This document shows, piece after piece, positions 1 to 7,584 of a stretch of DNA of 64,000 nt (positions within the stretch are counted from its first letter, which is position 1; each line of letters begins with the position of its first letter). The DNA comes from Microbacterium esteraromaticum (GTDB lineage: Bacteria > Actinomycetota > Actinomycetes > Actinomycetales > Microbacteriaceae): the NCBI RefSeq assembly GCF_028747645.1, contig NZ_CP118100.1, positions 124,001-188,000 on the forward strand. The letters run 5' to 3'. The notes beneath the pieces were generated by a model. It made no database searches. It was not told the DNA's origin and was given only the letters and a program-made list of their open reading frames with translations. The position numbers and the translations under genes are program-made.

Positions 1-750
1 ATCACCGTCGCCGTGGCGATCGTCGCCCCGTCGCTGCTCGCCACGCACGATCCCTACCTCTCGGTGCCGAAGGATCGGTTGCTGCCGCCCAGCCCCGAGC
101 ACCTGTTCGGCACCGATAACCTCGGCCGCGACCTGTACTCCCGAGTCGTGCACGGCACAGCGCTGTCGATCGTGTCGGCGGCACTCGCCGTCGTCGTCGG
201 TGTCGTGGTCGGCGGGCTGATCGGTCTCGCCTCGAGCTTTCTCGGGGGTCCGGTCGACTTCGCGATCATGCGCGTGGTCGACGTGCTCGTCGCGATCCCG
301 GGCATCCTTCTCGCCCTCATCGTCGTGGCCACGCTGGGATTCGGGCCGATCTCGATCGGTCTGGGCGTCGGTCTGGGAGCCGCCGGGAGCTTCGCGCGCG
401 TGATGCGCGCGCAGGTGCTGAGGGTGCGCAACGAGGAGTACGTCGAGGCAGCGCGCACGCTCGGCGCGCGCACGCCGGCGATCCTCTTCCGCCATGTTTT
501 GCCCAACGCTGCCCGCCCGGTGATCGCGGTCGCCGCCCTCGAACTTGGCACCGCGATTCTTGGCGTCTCCGCACTCACGTTCCTCGGATTCGGCGCGCCA
601 CCGCCCGCGCCGGAGTGGGGCGCACTGTCGTCGGCCGGACGCGACTTCATCGCGACGCAGCCGTGGCTGAGCATCATCCCCGGCCTGGTGATCCTGGTGG
701 TCGTGCTGTCCGTGAACCGGGTGGCGCGCGCAATCGGAGGTGAGCGATGA
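1..750 (+). CDS. Oligopeptide/nickel-type ABC transporter permease (DppC-like), 5' end outside window
   Basis: Inner-membrane permease of a peptide-type ABC importer. The frame is open from base 1 and the first visible residues already form a membrane segment, so the true start lies upstream; a GTG at 13 is only an internal candidate. The text LFGTDNLGRDLYSRVVHG is the typical DppC region after the first TM helix. Four or five hydrophobic segments follow, with the EAA cytoplasmic loop around YVEAARTLGARTPAILFRHV, which contacts the ATPase. The stop overlaps the start of the next gene by ATGA, so permease and ATPase are translated together. The matching permease B and binding protein would be upstream of the window. 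Substrate cannot be read from the permease. Confidence 0.9.
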   Translation: MTVAVAIVAPSLLATHDPYLSVPKDRLLPPSPEHLFGTDNLGRDLYSRVVHGTALSIVSAALAVVVGVVVGGLIGLASSFLGGPVDFAIMRVVDVLVAIPGILLALIVVATLGFGPISIGLGVGLGAAGSFARVMRAQVLRVRNEEYVEAARTLGARTPAILFRHVLPNAARPVIAVAALELGTAILGVSALTFLGFGAPPPAPEWGALSSAGRDFIATQPWLSIIPGLVILVVVLSVNRVARAIGGER

Positions 751-2396
751 CTGCGCCGCTGCTCAAGGTCGAAGATCTGCGGGTCGAGTACGCCACACGT
801 GGCCGGAGCGCCGAGGTCGTGCACGGTGTGTCCTTCGAGGTGCACGCCGGCAAGGTCGTCGCGCTGGTCGGTGAATCGGGCTCGGGCAAGTCGACGGTCT
901 CCCAGGCGCTGATCCGGCGTCTTCCCGAGAACGGCCGCGTCAGCGCGGGCGCGATCCGCTTCGCCGGTGAGGACCTCGCGCGTCTTCCCGAGCGGATGCT
1001 GCGCAAGGTGCGCGGTGCGCAGATCGGCTTCGTCCCGCAGGACCCCGGTTCGTCGCTCAACCCGCTGATGCGGGTCGGTGAGCAGATCGCCGAGACGCTG
1101 CGGATCCACCGGCGGATGCCGCGTGCCGCGGCCGCCGCGCGTGCGGTGCAGATCCTCGATGAGGTCGGCATTCCCGAGCCGGCGCTGCGGGCGACGCAGT
1201 ATCCGCACGAGCTGTCGGGCGGTCTGCGTCAGCGGGCCCTGATCGGCATCGCCTGGGCGTGCGGGCCGCAGTTGGTCATCGCAGACGAGCCCACGAGCGC
1301 CCTCGATGTCACGGTTCAGCGGCACGTGCTCGACCAGCTCGACCAGCTCGTGGCCGACCACGGTACCGCGGTGCTGCTGATCACGCACGACCTCGCGGTC
1401 GCCGCTGACCGGGCCGACGAGATCATCGTGATGTACCGCGGTGAGATCGTCGAGCGCGGTGCCACGGCCGACGTGCTCAGCGCACCGAGTCACGAGTACA
1501 CCCGTCGCCTGGTGGCTGCCGCGCCGGGGCTGCGTCAGGGGCGCCTGACGCCCCAGGCGCCGGATGCTGTCGAGAGCGCCGTGTTCACCGCGTTCCGCGA
1601 CCGGGGCGTGCGGGAACAGGCGCACGAGAGCATTCTCGAGGTGCGTTCGCTGAGCAAGACGTACGGCGTACGCGGCGGGTCGTTCCTCGCGGCTGACGAC
1701 GTCTCGTTCGCGGTGCCGCGCGGCAAGACGCTGTCGATCGTCGGCGAGTCGGGGTCGGGCAAGACGACCAGTGCGCGGATCGCGGCTCGGCTCGTGTCGG
1801 CCGACTCCGGCGCCGTGCTGCTCGACGGCACCGACATCACCCACGCCCGGGGTGAGGAGCTGCGTCAGCTGCGCCGGCGGATGCAGGTGGTGTATCAGAA
1901 CCCGTTCGGATCACTCGATCCGCGCATGACCGTGGAGCGCATCGTGTCGGAACCGCTGCGGTCGTTCCGCATCGGTGATCGCGCGTCGCAGGCGAGCCTG
2001 GTGCGCGATCTGCTGGAGCGCGTGCGGCTGGCGCCCGAACTGGCCGACCGTCGTCCGCTCGAGCTCTCGGGCGGACAACGCCAGCGCGTGGCCATCGCCC
2101 GGGCGCTGGCCATCGGGCCCGAGCTGATGATCCTCGACGAGCCGGTGTCGGCGCTCGACGTGTCGGTGCAGGAGCAGATCCTGCAGCTGCTCGTCGACCT
2201 GCAGGCCGAGTTCGGTCTGAGCTATCTGTTCATCTCGCACGATCTGGGCGTGGTGAGTCAGATCTCCGACCGCATCGTCGTGATGCAGAAGGGTCGCGTC
2301 GTCGAGAGCGGCGATGCCGAGCGCGTCTTCGCCGAGCCGGCGCACGATTACACGAGGGAGCTCATCGCCGCCATCCCCGGCACCCAGCGCGCATGA
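747..2396 (+). CDS. Double ATP-binding protein of a peptide ABC importer (DppD-DppF fusion)
   Basis: A 549-residue protein carrying two complete ABC domains, equivalent to DppD plus DppF in one chain. Domain 1 has Walker [10 protein letters not shown] near residue 45, signature LSGGLRQRALI and Walker B LVIADEPTSALD. Domain 2 repeats GESGSGKTT, LSGGQRQRVAIA and LMILDEPVSALD. Each half ends in the oligopeptide-transporter C-terminal stretch (SHEYTRRLVAAAPG and AHDYTRELIAAIPG). Fused D/F ATPases are common in actinobacteria. The gene overlaps the upstream permease by 4 bp and its stop codon abuts the operator of the next operon. It should energise uptake of peptides or a similar solute from the cytoplasmic face. 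Confidence 0.93.
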   Translation: MTAPLLKVEDLRVEYATRGRSAEVVHGVSFEVHAGKVVALVGESGSGKSTVSQALIRRLPENGRVSAGAIRFAGEDLARLPERMLRKVRGAQIGFVPQDPGSSLNPLMRVGEQIAETLRIHRRMPRAAAAARAVQILDEVGIPEPALRATQYPHELSGGLRQRALIGIAWACGPQLVIADEPTSALDVTVQRHVLDQLDQLVADHGTAVLLITHDLAVAADRADEIIVMYRGEIVERGATADVLSAPSHEYTRRLVAAAPGLRQGRLTPQAPDAVESAVFTAFRDRGVREQAHESILEVRSLSKTYGVRGGSFLAADDVSFAVPRGKTLSIVGESGSGKTTSARIAARLVSADSGAVLLDGTDITHARGEELRQLRRRMQVVYQNPFGSLDPRMTVERIVSEPLRSFRIGDRASQASLVRDLLERVRLAPELADRRPLELSGGQRQRVAIARALAIGPELMILDEPVSALDVSVQEQILQLLVDLQAEFGLSYLFISHDLGVVSQISDRIVVMQKGRVVESGDAERVFAEPAHDYTRELIAAIPGTQRA

Positions 2397-2411
2397 TACC
2401 CTAGGGGGTAT
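2396..2411. promoter_or_regulatory. Inverted-repeat operator for a CsoR/CstR-family repressor
   Basis: ATACCCTAGGGGGTAT: perfect 6-bp arms ATACCC/GGGTAT around TAGG, starting at the last base of the preceding stop codon and 25 bp before the reductase gene. G/C tracts flanked by TA are the known operator type of CsoR-family repressors. One such repressor is the second gene of the operon, which points to autoregulation. The match to the family consensus is from memory. Confidence 0.72.
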
Positions 2412-2436
2412 CTTTGAGCGCAAGGGGAGTCAGTAG

Positions 2437-4143
2437 ATGCGCGTGATCATCATCGGGGGCGTCGCCGGCGGTATGTCCGCCGCCACACGTCTGCGGCGCC
2501 TCGACGAGTCGGCCGAGATCATCGTGATCGAGCAGGGCGACTACGTCAGCTTCGCCAACTGCGGCCTGCCGTACTACGTCGGCGGGGTCATCCCCGAGCG
2601 GCAGGCACTGCTGCTGCAGACCCCCGAATCGCTGCGCGCGCGCTTCGAGCTCGACGTGCGCACCCGCCACGAGGCGGTCGCGATCAACCGTGAGGCCCAG
2701 ACCGTCAGCATCCGCGATGCGCGCACCGGCGCCGTGATCGACGAGGCGTACGACCACCTGATTCTCGCCGTCGGCGCCACTCCACGCGACGCGTTCGACC
2801 AGATCGACGGCGGCCCGACGGTCTCGACCCTGCGCACCGTCGACGACGTCGATCGCATCACCCTCGCTCTCGAAGAACTGGCCCTCGATGAGGCACCGCG
2901 CGCGGGACGCGCGGTCGTCGCCGGCGGCGGCTTCATCGGTCTCGAAGCCGTCGAGAACCTCGTGCACCGCGGACTCGACGTCACGCTCGTGCAGAACGGC
3001 GCCCATCCGCTGAGCCCCCTCGACTCCGAGATGGCCGCTCTCGTCGTCGATGAACTCGCCGCTCGCGGCGTCGACCTGCGCATGCGCACCTCGGTCGCCT
3101 CGGTGGATGCCGACGGCGTGCACCTCGACGACGGCACCACCGTCGCCGCCGACCTGCTGATCGACGCCCGTGGCGTGCGCCCGGCGGCATCCATCGTCAC
3201 GACCGCGGGTCTCGCGACCGCGCCCAGCGGCGGCATCGAGGTCGACGCCCTGCAGCGCACCAGCGACCCGCGCATCTTCGCCGTCGGCGACGCCGCGCTG
3301 AAGATCGATGCGATCTCGGCCGAGCCGACCCTGGTCACGATGGCGGGCCTGGCGAATCGGCACGGCCGTACCGCGGCCGACGTCATCGCCTGGGAACACG
3401 GACTGCTCGACGAGCGCCCCGCCGACGCCCTTCCGGCGGTCGGCACGGCGATCGTCGGCGTGTTCGGCCTCGCCGTCGCGATGGTCGGGTGGAGCGAGCG
3501 ACGCCTGGCGGATGCCGGACGCGCGCACCGCGTCATCCACGCGCACCCCGCCGACCACGCCGGCTACTACCCCGGTGCCGAGCGGCTCACCATGAAGCTG
3601 CTGGTCGACCCCGGCACCGATCTGATCCTGGGCGCCCAGGTGATCGGCCGCAGCGGTGCCGACAAACGCATCGACATCATCGCCACCGCGATGCAGGCGG
3701 GGCTCACCGCCACGCAGCTCAGCCGCCTCGAGCTCGCCTACGCACCGCAGTACGGTTCGGCGAAAGACCCGGTCAACATGCTCGGCTACATCGCCGACAA
3801 CGCCGCGACCGACCTCACCGGCAGCATCCAGTGGCACGAGCTCGACGCCGCCGTGGCGGCCGGCGCGACCCTGATCGATGTGCGCAGCGAGACCGAGCAT
3901 GCGGGCGGCGCCATCCCGGGCAGCATCAACGTTCCGCTCGATGAGCTGCGCGCCCGACTCGGCGAGCTGCCCGACGGTGAACTGATCGTGCACTGCCAGG
4001 TCGGCCAGCGCGGGCACACCGCCACGCGCCTGCTGCGCCAGCACGACCGTCGCGTGCGCAACCTCGACGGCGGCTACCTCACCTGGGTGGCCGGAACGCG
4101 GATGCACGCCGACACCCGCACGACTGTGAAGGAGTACGCATGA
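2437..4143 (+). CDS. FAD-dependent CoA-disulfide reductase with C-terminal rhodanese domain (CoADR-RHD)
   Basis: A 568-residue flavoprotein of the pyridine-nucleotide disulfide oxidoreductase family fused to a rhodanese domain. Residues 3-20 hold the FAD dinucleotide fold (IIIGGVAGGMSAATRLRR). SFANCGLPYY at 39-48 carries the single redox cysteine, Cys42, typical of CoA-disulfide and CoA-persulfide reductases. A second nucleotide fold (VVAGGGFIGLEAVENL) binds NAD(P)H and IFAVGDAA closes the FAD site. The rhodanese domain from about residue 460 has the active loop HCQVGQR with Cys520. Such fusions reduce CoA disulfides, CoA persulfides or polysulfide. The CsoR-family gene overlapping its stop by ATGA and the operator in front suggest induction by sulfane sulfur. 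Confidence 0.88.
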   Translation: MRVIIIGGVAGGMSAATRLRRLDESAEIIVIEQGDYVSFANCGLPYYVGGVIPERQALLLQTPESLRARFELDVRTRHEAVAINREAQTVSIRDARTGAVIDEAYDHLILAVGATPRDAFDQIDGGPTVSTLRTVDDVDRITLALEELALDEAPRAGRAVVAGGGFIGLEAVENLVHRGLDVTLVQNGAHPLSPLDSEMAALVVDELAARGVDLRMRTSVASVDADGVHLDDGTTVAADLLIDARGVRPAASIVTTAGLATAPSGGIEVDALQRTSDPRIFAVGDAALKIDAISAEPTLVTMAGLANRHGRTAADVIAWEHGLLDERPADALPAVGTAIVGVFGLAVAMVGWSERRLADAGRAHRVIHAHPADHAGYYPGAERLTMKLLVDPGTDLILGAQVIGRSGADKRIDIIATAMQAGLTATQLSRLELAYAPQYGSAKDPVNMLGYIADNAATDLTGSIQWHELDAAVAAGATLIDVRSETEHAGGAIPGSINVPLDELRARLGELPDGELIVHCQVGQRGHTATRLLRQHDRRVRNLDGGYLTWVAGTRMHADTRTTVKEYA

Positions 4144-4424
4144 GCCCTCAGGCATCCGATGAAGAGATCCGCAAGGTCGTCAACCGTCTCAAGCGGGCCC
4201 GCGGCCAGCTGACCGCCGTCATCGACGCGATGGAAGACGAGGCCGACTGCCGTGACGTCGTCATCCAGCTCGCCGCCGTCGGCAAGGCCATCGACCGCGC
4301 CGGCTTCTCGGTGATCAGCACCGCGCTGCGCAGCTGCGTGACCGACGCCGAGCAGGGCACCGTCCGTGAGGACGACGCCCCCACCGTCGCCGAGCTCGAG
4401 AAGCTGTTCCTGACGCTCGCCTGA
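4140..4424 (+). CDS. CsoR/RcnR-family transcriptional repressor, CstR-like (persulfide sensing)
   Basis: A 94-residue all-helical DUF156 protein; the core KVVNRLKRARGQLTAVIDAME is diagnostic. Copper-sensing CsoR uses Cys-His-Cys. Here Cys37 and Cys66 are kept, but the position four residues before Cys66 is Ala62 instead of His, so a copper site cannot form. Retention of both cysteines without the His is the pattern of CstR proteins, which cross-link through a persulfide or polysulfide bridge. Overlap with the CoADR-rhodanese gene (ATGA) and the operator at 2396-2411 fit that role. Sulfur sensing is inferred; the family assignment is firm. Confidence 0.87.
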   Translation: MSPQASDEEIRKVVNRLKRARGQLTAVIDAMEDEADCRDVVIQLAAVGKAIDRAGFSVISTALRSCVTDAEQGTVREDDAPTVAELEKLFLTLA

Positions 4425-4464
4425 CACGCGGCTCGTTCCCGCACCGATACCCGGTCCACGTCCC

Positions 4465-4548
4465 GTACGTTTGGCGGGAGTCCGTACAGATGCACGCCGG
4501 TTTGCCGCGAAACCGCCCGCCAAACGTACAGAGTCCCGCCGAACGTAC
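4465..4548. repeat. Palindromic intergenic repeat, three GTACGTTYGGCGGG units
   Basis: GTACGTTTGGCGGG at 4465-4478 is matched exactly by its inverse complement at 4516-4529, and a third inverted copy with one change lies at 4535-4548. A longer similarity (unit plus ASTCYGTAC) makes the right half a direct duplication. It sits between the 3' ends of two convergent genes, so the 14-bp stem could end transcription from both sides. No T-run follows. Confidence 0.7.
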
Positions 4549-4553
4549 GCGTG

Positions 4554-5249
4554 TCAGCCGGCGTCGGCGACGCGCTGCGCGAGGTACGGCAGCACGCGAT
4601 CGGATGCCGGTGGCGCCTGCAGCCCGAGTACGCGGGCGATCTCCAGGGCGAGCACGGCGTGGCCGGTTGCTCCGGGATGGAACGGGTCGTTCAGCAGGCG
4701 GTGGGCTACCCCGCCCGCCCCGAGTTCGGTGAACCGGGCGAACTGGTCGATGAGGATGACGTCCTGCCGCGCGGCGACATCGCGGGTCGCCTGGGCGAAC
4801 TCGGCGATGCGTGCGCGCTCGGGGGCATGGGCGACGTCGATCGTCGGCGGCGTCTGCAGCACCGGGATCGCGCCGACCTTGCGCACGCGCTGCACGAACT
4901 CCGTCACCGATGCCGCGAACTCGTGCGGCGCGACGACGCCCGCCTTGGCGGTCGTCGAGCAGTCGTTGGTTCCGATCATGAGGGTGACGATGTTCGGATG
5001 CCAGTGCGCGACGCGCCGGTCGAAGTCCTTGAGCAGCTGCGTGACGCGCCAACCGCTGATGGCGGTGTTGATCAGGGCATCCTGCACGCGACCCATATCC
5101 CCGCGGATCAGCTCATGCAGGTGGTCGACGTAGTTGCGGTCGCCGCGGGTGTGCAGCAGGCCGTGCGTGATCGAGTCGCCGGTCAGTACCCAGGTGAGGG
5201 GTGTCTTCGACGCCAGGGCATCGCGCAACCGGTCGCGTTCGCCGCCCAC
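4554..5249 (-). CDS. SGNH/GDSL-family hydrolase
   Basis: A 231-residue SGNH hydrolase, an esterase, lipase or carbohydrate-deacetylase type fold. Block I is VLTGDSITHG with nucleophile Ser26; block II is the AISGW glycine; block III is MIGTNDCS; block V is DPFHPG, giving the Asp-x-x-His dyad. There is no signal peptide, so a cytoplasmic role is likely. A GTG start at 5249 is used; it lies 3 bp after a small membrane-protein gene on the same strand. Substrate is unknown. It converges with the repressor gene across the palindromic repeat. Confidence 0.85.
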   Translation of the reverse strand: MGGERDRLRDALASKTPLTWVLTGDSITHGLLHTRGDRNYVDHLHELIRGDMGRVQDALINTAISGWRVTQLLKDFDRRVAHWHPNIVTLMIGTNDCSTTAKAGVVAPHEFAASVTEFVQRVRKVGAIPVLQTPPTIDVAHAPERARIAEFAQATRDVAARQDVILIDQFARFTELGAGGVAHRLLNDPFHPGATGHAVLALEIARVLGLQAPPASDRVLPYLAQRVADAG

Positions 5250-5252
5250 CGA

Positions 5253-5399
5253 TCAGCCGAGCAGCAGGGTCAGCACGGTAGCGCCGCCGCCGACGAGGAT
5301 CAGCGAGACGATCGTGATCCACGCGACGACGCGGATGCGGCGCTGGCGCCCCTCGCTGTAGACGGAGAGGTCTTCGGCTTCTTCATGGTGGGCGTTCAT
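5253..5399 (-). CDS. Small single-pass membrane protein (48 aa), function unknown
   Basis: ATG at 5397-5399 opens a 48-codon frame. Residues 1-22 are charged (MNAHHEEAEDLSVYSEG, then RQRRIR) and are followed by about 24 hydrophobic residues (VVAWITIVSLILVGGG and on), ending LLLG. The positive cluster before the helix predicts a cytoplasmic N terminus. It stops 3 bp before the SGNH gene, so the two are probably co-transcribed. Codon positions are strongly G/C-biased as in neighbouring genes. I do not recognise a family. Confidence 0.6.
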   Translation of the reverse strand: MNAHHEEAEDLSVYSEGRQRRIRVVAWITIVSLILVGGGATVLTLLLG

Positions 5400-5501
5400 C
5401 GGACTCTTCTCGGGGTGTGTTGCGGCGAGGGCACTGCACGAAAGCGTATCGCGTCGGTTCCCTCCGGTGCCTGCCGAAGGGCATCCGGAGGAAACCGAAA
5501 C

Positions 5502-7517
5502 CTACTTCTCGCCGTCGCTCGGGTCTGCCTCGGAGGGCTGCTCGTCGCCCTGCCGCTGAGCCTGCTCGCGACGCTGGCGGCGCAGCTCGCGACGGTTCTC
5601 GCCGACGGTGAGCGACGCGTCGCCGGATGCCGTGTGCGTTGGGTCGTCGGGACCCTTGTGCTGGATGCGTCCGGGAGTGAGCGTGCGGTTGATGTCTTCG
5701 GCGGTGACCATCGGGATCTGACCGGTAGCCGTCTCGTACCATTCGGTGAGCGCGGGGTCGTCCGAGTCGATGGATGCTCCCGCGCCCTCTTCGGCCGCGA
5801 CCTCGGTCGCACCGAACACGAAGTCGTCGCCGTGCTCGGCGATACCGCGGCGCACACCCTGCGCGATGGCGGCCTTCGCGTAGCGCTGACGCAGCATGTA
5901 CGGGTCGGTGGCCAGTTCCTTCGCCCACGAGATCATGATGCCGATCACGATGAACGCGAAGGGCAGTGCCGTGACGACCATCATCGACTGCAGACCCGAC
6001 AGGGCCGTCTCGCCACCGGCGAGCAGCAGCGCGAGAGCTGCGGCTCCGAGCAGGACGCCCCAGGCGAGTGTGACCCACGTGGCCGGCTCGGGCCGGCCGC
6101 GCTGGCTCATCGAGCCCATCACGATGGCGGCCGAGTCGGCCGAGGTGATGAAGAACAGCACGATCGAGACCATCGCGATCACCGACAGCACGACACCGAA
6201 CGGCAGCTGGTCGAACAGCGCGAACAGCACGCCCTCCGACGAACCGACCTCGCTCAGCTCACCGTTCTGGCTGTCGAAGTACATCGCGGCGCCGCCGAGT
6301 ACGCCGAACCAGACGATGCAGACCGACGAGGGCACCATGATCACCACGGTGACGAACTCACGCAGGGTACGGCCGCGCGAGATCTTGGCGATGAACATGC
6401 CCACGAAGGGCGTCCACGAGATCCACCAGGCCCAGTAGTAGTTGGTCCACGACGACATGAACGCGGCCTCGGCCTCGCCCTGACCGGCGTTGCGCGAGAG
6501 CATCACCCACAGCTCGCCGAGGAACGTCGAGACGCTGGCGGGGATCATGTTCAGCAGGAACAGGGTCGGGCCCGCGATGAACACGACGATGCCGATGGTG
6601 CCCGCGAGCACCATGTTGATGTTCGACAGGGCGCGGATGCCGCGCTTGATGCCCGACACCGCCGAGACCACGAACGCCGCGGTCAGCACGGTGACGACGA
6701 TGATCAGCGCGCCGTTGCCGAGCGGTCCGATGCCCGCGACGAACTCGACGCCGCTGGTGATCTGCAGCGTGCCGATACCGAGGGTGACAGCCGTACCGAA
6801 CAGGGTGACGATGATGGCGAACACATCGATGATGGCGCCGAGCCAGCCCTCGGTGCGCTGCCCGAAGATCGGGTAGAAGATGGCCGAGATCAGCGGAGCG
6901 CGGCCGCGGCGATAGGCGGCATAGGCGATCGCCCCACCGACGAGCGCGTAGAACGCCCACGCCATCGGACCCCAGTGCAGGATCGACTGGGCAAGAGCGT
7001 CGAGCATCGCGTGCGGGGTGCCCGCCTCGGAGTCGAACCCTGGCGGCACGGCGTTGAAGTAGCCGAGCGGTTCAGCCGGGCCGAAGAACAGCAGCCCGAT
7101 GCCCATACCCGCCGAGAACAGCATCGCGATCCACGACACCGTCGAGAACTCGGGCTCTTCGTCATCCGCTCCCAGGCGCACCGCGCCAGTGCGCCCGTAG
7201 CCGACGACGAGCATGAACGCGAAGACCAGGATGGCCAGGAGCGAGAACAACCAGCCGAAGTTCGCGGTGACCCACGTCAGCGAGGTCGACCCGGTGGCGC
7301 TGAGGTTATCGGGTGCGGCGAAACCCCAGACCACCACCGCGAGCACCAGAATGCCGGCGACGCCGAAGACGAACCAGTTGGTGTTGAAGATGCGAGGCGT
7401 GTCCTCGACGCCGATTCCAGGAATCAGCGCGGGGTGCGTCACCTCTTTGAGGATCTTCTTGTCTTTGAGCAGCTTCTTCGGCGCGGGTTTCTGTTGTGTG
7501 TTCTCTGGAGGAGACAT
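5502..7517 (-). CDS. BCCT-family betaine/carnitine/choline transporter
   Basis: About 671 residues with 12 expected membrane helices. Family marks are SAGMGIGLLFFGPAEPLGYF (the glycine-rich Na+-associated segment), the tryptophan-rich stretch WAWWISWTPFVGMFIAK that forms the aromatic substrate box, and SRGRTLREF. It should import glycine betaine or a related trimethylammonium solute with Na+, most likely as an osmoprotectant. Long charged tails at both ends resemble osmosensing BetP-type carriers, a feature seen here but not proof of sensing. The start at MSPPENTQQK avoids overlap with the purL end; a GGGGGA sits right before it. Two strong hairpins separate it from purL. Confidence 0.93.
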   Translation of the reverse strand: MSPPENTQQKPAPKKLLKDKKILKEVTHPALIPGIGVEDTPRIFNTNWFVFGVAGILVLAVVVWGFAAPDNLSATGSTSLTWVTANFGWLFSLLAILVFAFMLVVGYGRTGAVRLGADDEEPEFSTVSWIAMLFSAGMGIGLLFFGPAEPLGYFNAVPPGFDSEAGTPHAMLDALAQSILHWGPMAWAFYALVGGAIAYAAYRRGRAPLISAIFYPIFGQRTEGWLGAIIDVFAIIVTLFGTAVTLGIGTLQITSGVEFVAGIGPLGNGALIIVVTVLTAAFVVSAVSGIKRGIRALSNINMVLAGTIGIVVFIAGPTLFLLNMIPASVSTFLGELWVMLSRNAGQGEAEAAFMSSWTNYYWAWWISWTPFVGMFIAKISRGRTLREFVTVVIMVPSSVCIVWFGVLGGAAMYFDSQNGELSEVGSSEGVLFALFDQLPFGVVLSVIAMVSIVLFFITSADSAAIVMGSMSQRGRPEPATWVTLAWGVLLGAAALALLLAGGETALSGLQSMMVVTALPFAFIVIGIMISWAKELATDPYMLRQRYAKAAIAQGVRRGIAEHGDDFVFGATEVAAEEGAGASIDSDDPALTEWYETATGQIPMVTAEDINRTLTPGRIQHKGPDDPTHTASGDASLTVGENRRELRRQRREQAQRQGDEQPSEADPSDGEK

Positions 7518-7534
7518 TCCCCCACGGTAGCGAA

Positions 7535-7580
7535 CCCCCGTGCGGCGCACGGGGGAGGTTCCGCGGCGGGCCGCGGAACC
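7535..7580 (-). terminator. Tandem hairpins after purL
   Basis: Two perfect stems lie back to back: 7535-7543 with 7547-7555 (9 bp, loop GGC) and 7557-7566 with 7571-7580 (10 bp, loop CGGG). They start 4 bp past the purL stop and end 18 bp before the BCCT start. No T-run follows, as is common in high-GC actinobacteria. Confidence 0.75.
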
Positions 7581-7584
7581 CGCC

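Noticed and set aside
4140..4424. Copper-sensing CsoR
   Set aside because: The His of the Cys-His-Cys copper site is Ala62, and the operon encodes sulfur enzymes, not copper pumps.
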